43,087 nt of DNA from Candidatus Evtepia faecavium (lineage in GTDB: Bacteria; Bacillota; Clostridia; Oscillospirales; Oscillospiraceae). The number at the start of each line of letters is the position of its first letter. Within the stretch, counting starts at the first letter, position 1. Positions 40,738 to 43,087 of this stretch are shown in pieces. The stretch spans positions 1 to 43,087 of the forward strand of contig DXDK01000103.1 of assembly GCA_019115545.1 (NCBI GenBank). The letters are read 5' to 3'. The position numbers and the translations under genes are program-made. A model generated the notes under the pieces. The model ran no database searches and was not told where the DNA came from. It saw only the letters and a program-made list of their open reading frames with translations.

Positions 40738-41166
40738 ATGCAGACCGTCTGGCTGATCCTGCTCATTGTGTTCGCAGGCATCGAAGGGGTGACGGCAGGG
40801 CTGGTGTCCATCTGGTTCTGCGCCGGCAGTCTGGCGGCGCTGATCGCCACCTGGCTGGGGGCCACCATGGCGGTGCAGATCGGCCTGTTCGCCATCGTCT
40901 CGGTGGTGGCCATGGCCTTGATTCGCCCCATGGCCCGGAAATGGCTCCACCCCAAGATGGTCAAGACCAACGCCGACCGCATCCTGGACCAGGAGGGCGT
41001 GGTGGTGGAGGAGATCGACAACCTCCGCGCCTGCGGCCAGGTGAAGATCGGCGGGGCCCTCTGGTCGGCCCGCTCCGCGGGGGAGGAGACCATCCCCGCC
41101 GGCGCCCGGGTCCGGGTGGAGCGGATCGAAGGGGTCAAGGCCATCGTGCGGAAGGAACCCGACTGA
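40738..41166 (+). CDS. NfeD-family membrane protein (short form)
   Basis: 142 residues. Two or three helices (about 3-25, 28-45, 47-63) then a soluble OB-fold domain (DRILDQEGVVVEEIDNLRACGQVKIGGALWSARSAGEETIPAGARVRVERIEG VKAIV region). This is the short NfeD type without the ClpP-like protease domain. NfeD proteins act with SPFH proteins in membrane microdomains. ATG 40738 follows AAAGGAGG with six bases between. The SPFH gene starts 41 bp after its stop, so they form the typical pair. Confidence 0.9.
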   Translation: MQTVWLILLIVFAGIEGVTAGLVSIWFCAGSLAALIATWLGATMAVQIGLFAIVSVVAMALIRPMARKWLHPKMVKTNADRILDQEGVVVEEIDNLRACGQVKIGGALWSARSAGEETIPAGARVRVERIEGVKAIVRKEPD

Positions 41167-41207
41167 CGACCCAGCGGAGCCCCCGCTGAAGAGAAAGGAT
41201 TGCTACT

Positions 41208-42146
41208 ATGGAAACAAGGATTGTCCTCATCGTGCTGCTGGTCATCGTTCTGGTGATCCTGGCCCGCTGCATCCGGGTGGTGCAGCAGTCCAAAGCCTAT
41301 ATCATCGAGCGCCTGGGCGCCTTCCACACCGTGTGGGGGGTGGGGCTGCACTTTAAGATCCCCTTCATCGACCGGATCGTCCGGGTGGTCTCCCTGAAGG
41401 AGCAGGTGGCCGACTTCCCGCCCCAGCCCGTCATCACCAAGGACAACGTCACCATGCAGATCGACACCATCCTCTACTTCCAGATCACCGACCCCAAGCT
41501 CTACGCCTACGGGGTGGAAAACCCCATGAACGCCATTGAGAACCTCACCGCCACCACCCTGCGGAACATCATCGGCGAGCTGGAGCTGGACCAGTCCCTC
41601 ACCTCCCGGGATGTGATCAACGCCCGGATGCGGGCCATCCTGGACGAGGCCACCGACCCCTGGGGCATCAAGGTCAACCGGGTGGAGCTGAAGAACATCC
41701 TGCCCCCCAAGGACATCCAGAACGCCATGGAGAAGCAGATGCGGGCCGAGCGGGAGCGGCGGGAGCAGATCCTCCAGGCCGAGGGCCAGAAGCAGAGCCA
41801 GATCCTGGTAGCCCAGGGGGAGAAGGAGGCCGTGATCCTCCGGGCCGACGGCGAAAAGCAGGCCCGCATCATGGAGGCCGAGGCCGAAGCCGCCGCCATC
41901 CTCCGGGTGAACGAGGCCATGGCCGACGCCCTGAAGCTCCTCAACGAGTCCAACCCCAACGACGCGGTCATCAAGCTCAAGGCCCTGGAGGCCTTCCAGG
42001 CCGCCGCCAACGGCAAGTCCACCAAGATCATCATCCCCTCGGAGATCCAGGGCCTGGCCGGCCTGGCCGAGGGCATCGTGGAGACCGTGAAGCGGCCGGA
42101 GACCGGCCGCGCCCCCGCCACGCCCCCCGCCCAGCCGGGGAAGTGA
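41208..42146 (+). CDS. SPFH/Band 7 membrane protein (slipin/QmcA type)
   Basis: 312 residues. One N-terminal membrane helix (about 4-22), an SPFH/PHB domain (IRVVQQSKAYIIERLGAFHTVWGVGLHFKIPFIDRIV ... TKDNVTMQIDTILYFQITDPKLYAYGV), then a long Ala/Glu-rich coiled coil (about 180-245: RERREQILQAEGQKQSQILVAQGEKEAVILRADGEKQARIMEAEAEAAA) and a disordered Pro-rich tail. Such proteins oligomerise into cages or microdomains that gather membrane proteases and other complexes. It is cotranscribed with NfeD, its usual partner. ATG 41208 has AGAAAGGA upstream. A terminator follows. Confidence 0.94.
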   Translation: METRIVLIVLLVIVLVILARCIRVVQQSKAYIIERLGAFHTVWGVGLHFKIPFIDRIVRVVSLKEQVADFPPQPVITKDNVTMQIDTILYFQITDPKLYAYGVENPMNAIENLTATTLRNIIGELELDQSLTSRDVINARMRAILDEATDPWGIKVNRVELKNILPPKDIQNAMEKQMRAERERREQILQAEGQKQSQILVAQGEKEAVILRADGEKQARIMEAEAEAAAILRVNEAMADALKLLNESNPNDAVIKLKALEAFQAAANGKSTKIIIPSEIQGLAGLAEGIVETVKRPETGRAPATPPAQPGK

Positions 42147-42177
42147 TATGGGAGCCTCTCTTTCCCGCAACAGAACA

Positions 42178-42213
42178 ACCGCCCCTGCCGCCATTGGCGG
42201 CAGGGGCGGTCTT
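42178..42213. terminator. Terminator between the SPFH and ferritin genes
   Basis: 15-bp perfect arms 42178-42192 and 42196-42210 around ATT, followed by CTTTC. The minus strand side reads TGTTCTG. Confidence 0.82.
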
Positions 42214-42233
42214 TCATGGAAAGGGGGGCGGGG

Positions 42234-42746
42234 TTACAGGGTGAGGGAGGGGGCGGTATAAGTCCGGGCGGCCATCTCGGCGTCCAGGGCATACAGGCCC
42301 TTCACGTCGGAGGCGAACAGGTCGAACCGGCCCAGCAGGTCGCTGGCGTTCTTCTCCTCCTCCCCCTGCTCCTTCACGAACCAGTCCAGGAACTGAAGGG
42401 TGCGGAAGTCGTTGGCCTTCATGGCCTCGGCATAGATGGCGTTGATGAGGGAGGTGACATACTCCTCGTGGGCCAGGGCGGCGGCCAGAGGATCCCGGAA
42501 GGATTCATAGACCTTGTCGGGGGCGTCGATGGCGCCCAGCTTGGGGCACTCCCCGTTGTTCTGCAGGTAGGTCAGGAACAGCATGGCGTGGTCCCGCTCC
42601 TCCTGGGCCTGGATCTTGAACCAGTTTCCAAACCCGTCCAGGTTCTTGCCATAGTAGTAGTTGGACATATCCAGGTACAGATAGGCGGAGTAAAACTCCT
42701 TGTTGATCTGCTGCTCCAGCAGGGCGGCCACTTCTTTCTTCAGCAT
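42234..42746 (-). CDS. ftn: Ferritin
   Basis: Iron-storage cage protein, 170 residues. The ferroxidase residues fall at exactly the E. coli FtnA positions: E17, E50, H53, E94, Q127 and E130 (in KEFYSAYLYLDMSNY, AQEERDHAM, HEEYVTSL and VKEQGEEE). No haem-binding Met of bacterioferritin type is obvious and the length fits ferritin. It oxidises and stores Fe(II) and limits oxidative damage in an anaerobe. ATG 42746 has AAAGGAT eight bases upstream. It has its own promoter with a palindrome at the transcription start. Confidence 0.95.
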   Translation of the reverse strand: MLKKEVAALLEQQINKEFYSAYLYLDMSNYYYGKNLDGFGNWFKIQAQEERDHAMLFLTYLQNNGECPKLGAIDAPDKVYESFRDPLAAALAHEEYVTSLINAIYAEAMKANDFRTLQFLDWFVKEQGEEEKNASDLLGRFDLFASDVKGLYALDAEMAARTYTAPSLTL

Positions 42747-42820
42747 AGGGATCATCCTTTCTACCGTCGTGTGGGCGGTGGCGTGCGGTGGGATCGGCAG
42801 GCCGCCGCCATAGGGGGCGG

Positions 42821-42847
42821 CCGGGCAAACTCTGTGAGTTTGCCTGG
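42821..42847. promoter_or_regulatory. Near-perfect 27-bp inverted repeat at the ferritin transcription start
   Basis: GGCAAACTC-TGT-GAGTTTGCC (42824-42844) is perfect, and the outer three pairs match except one. It begins just downstream of the -10 box, so it is either an operator or a hairpin at the very 5' end of the mRNA. It does not match Fur or PerR box consensus. Confidence 0.5.
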
Positions 42848-42851
42848 GACA

Positions 42852-42880
42852 ATCATAGCATACCCAGGGGGGCCTGTCAA
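42852..42880 (-). promoter_or_regulatory. Sigma-A-type promoter of ferritin
   Basis: Minus strand: -35 TTGACA (42875-42880, consensus), 17-bp spacer, -10 TATGAT (42852-42857). Confidence 0.85.
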
Positions 42881-42893
42881 TTCTCCCCCGGCC

Positions 42894-42922
42894 TTGACGG
42901 GCGGGGGAAAGTGTGCCAAAAT
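42894..42922 (+). promoter_or_regulatory. Promoter of the alpha/beta hydrolase gene
   Basis: -35 TTGACG (42894-42899), 17-bp spacer, -10 CAAAAT (42917-42922). Confidence 0.5.
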
Positions 42923-42956
42923 GGGGGCATCTAAAACCAGAAGAGGAGGCGCGGAT

Positions 42957-43087
42957 ATGCGGGATGAATGGGTGGTCAGCCGGCACGGCTATCGGATCTC
43001 CTGCCGCAGCAACTGGGAGGGGCAGCGCCAGGTGGTCCTGGTCTGCCACGGCTTTGGCAGCAGCAAGGACAGCCCCATGGTCCAGGC
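42957..43087 (+). CDS. Alpha/beta hydrolase, N-terminal part, 3' truncated by window end
   Basis: The 43 visible residues run MRDEWVVSRHGYRISCRSN... then VVLVCHGFGSSKDSPMVQ. HGFGSSKDS after a hydrophobic strand is the oxyanion-hole region of alpha/beta hydrolases (dienelactone hydrolase/esterase type). AGGAGG lies seven bases before ATG 42957. The catalytic serine and the rest are beyond the window, so substrate class is not assignable. Confidence 0.8.
   Translation, partial: MRDEWVVSRHGYRISCRSNWEGQRQVVLVCHGFGSSKDSPMVQ

Noticed and set aside
1..43087. tRNA genes, CRISPR arrays, insertion sequences, phage or att sites
   Set aside because: Looked for TTCGAATC-type T-arms, spaced direct repeats, transposase or integrase motifs; none found.

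Overview
The window is one continuous stretch of a GC-rich, strongly G/C-ending-codon bacterial chromosome. Gene content (clade-II single-chain PurL, Fhs, EtfBA with a butyryl-CoA-type dehydrogenase, AckA, iron-dependent alcohol dehydrogenase, a DUF1292 protein, TmcAL, GlnRS, SLH-domain wall protein) and sigma-A-type promoters point to an anaerobic gut Clostridia member, most likely an Oscillospiraceae butyrate producer of the Flavonifractor/Intestinimonas/Pseudoflavonifractor kind. That placement is inferred from gene families, not from a marker gene. I found no tRNA or rRNA gene, CRISPR array, insertion sequence, prophage or integrase. This is core-genome territory.

Layout. (1) 1-8465, plus strand: the end of a purine operon, purH (3' end)-purD-purL-guaB-fhs, closed by a strong terminator. 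It makes IMP, commits it to XMP/GMP and supplies the formyl-tetrahydrofolate that purine synthesis uses. (2) 8603-11172: tmcAL (acetate-dependent tRNA modification) diverges from ackA (acetate kinase). (3) 11250-16977: a CtpE-like P-type ATPase with a structured leader, an orphan radical SAM protein, a DUF2461 gene behind a palindromic operator candidate, and a Crp/Fnr regulator. (4) 17083-20351, minus strand: an operon of a hexokinase-fold protein with a degenerate phosphate loop, an iron-sulfur flavoprotein and a CapA-like metallophosphatase. (5) 20536-22520, minus strand: an alcohol dehydrogenase, a rod-shaped RNA that looks like 6S RNA, and a DUF1292 gene. (6) 22792-28392, plus strand: a class A penicillin-binding protein, then the aspartate-family genes pheB-like, hom and lysC. 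lysC carries a clear internal start for a regulatory beta subunit. (7) 28777-31864, plus strand: the etfB-etfA-acyl-CoA dehydrogenase operon of butyrate/energy metabolism, behind a long structured leader. (8) 31946-38468: an editing deacylase for tRNA-Pro, an FAD oxidoreductase, glnS, an eight-helix membrane protein, thiamine pyrophosphokinase and a HAD phosphatase. (9) 38541-43087: an SLH plus GH25 lysozyme, an ECF-S-like membrane protein, an nfeD-SPFH membrane-domain operon, ferritin, and the start of an alpha/beta hydrolase.

Regulatory signals are easy to read because the intergenic regions are AT-rich against a GC-rich background. Sixteen promoters with 16-18 bp spacers are listed, and ten of these have a -35 box beginning TTGC (most often TTGCAA) instead of TTGACA. 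The items most worth a second look are the etf leader RNA, the internal lysC start, the leader of the P-type ATPase that could mask its own ribosome binding site, and the hexokinase-like operon. I saw no single dramatic new system such as a defence island or biosynthetic cluster.
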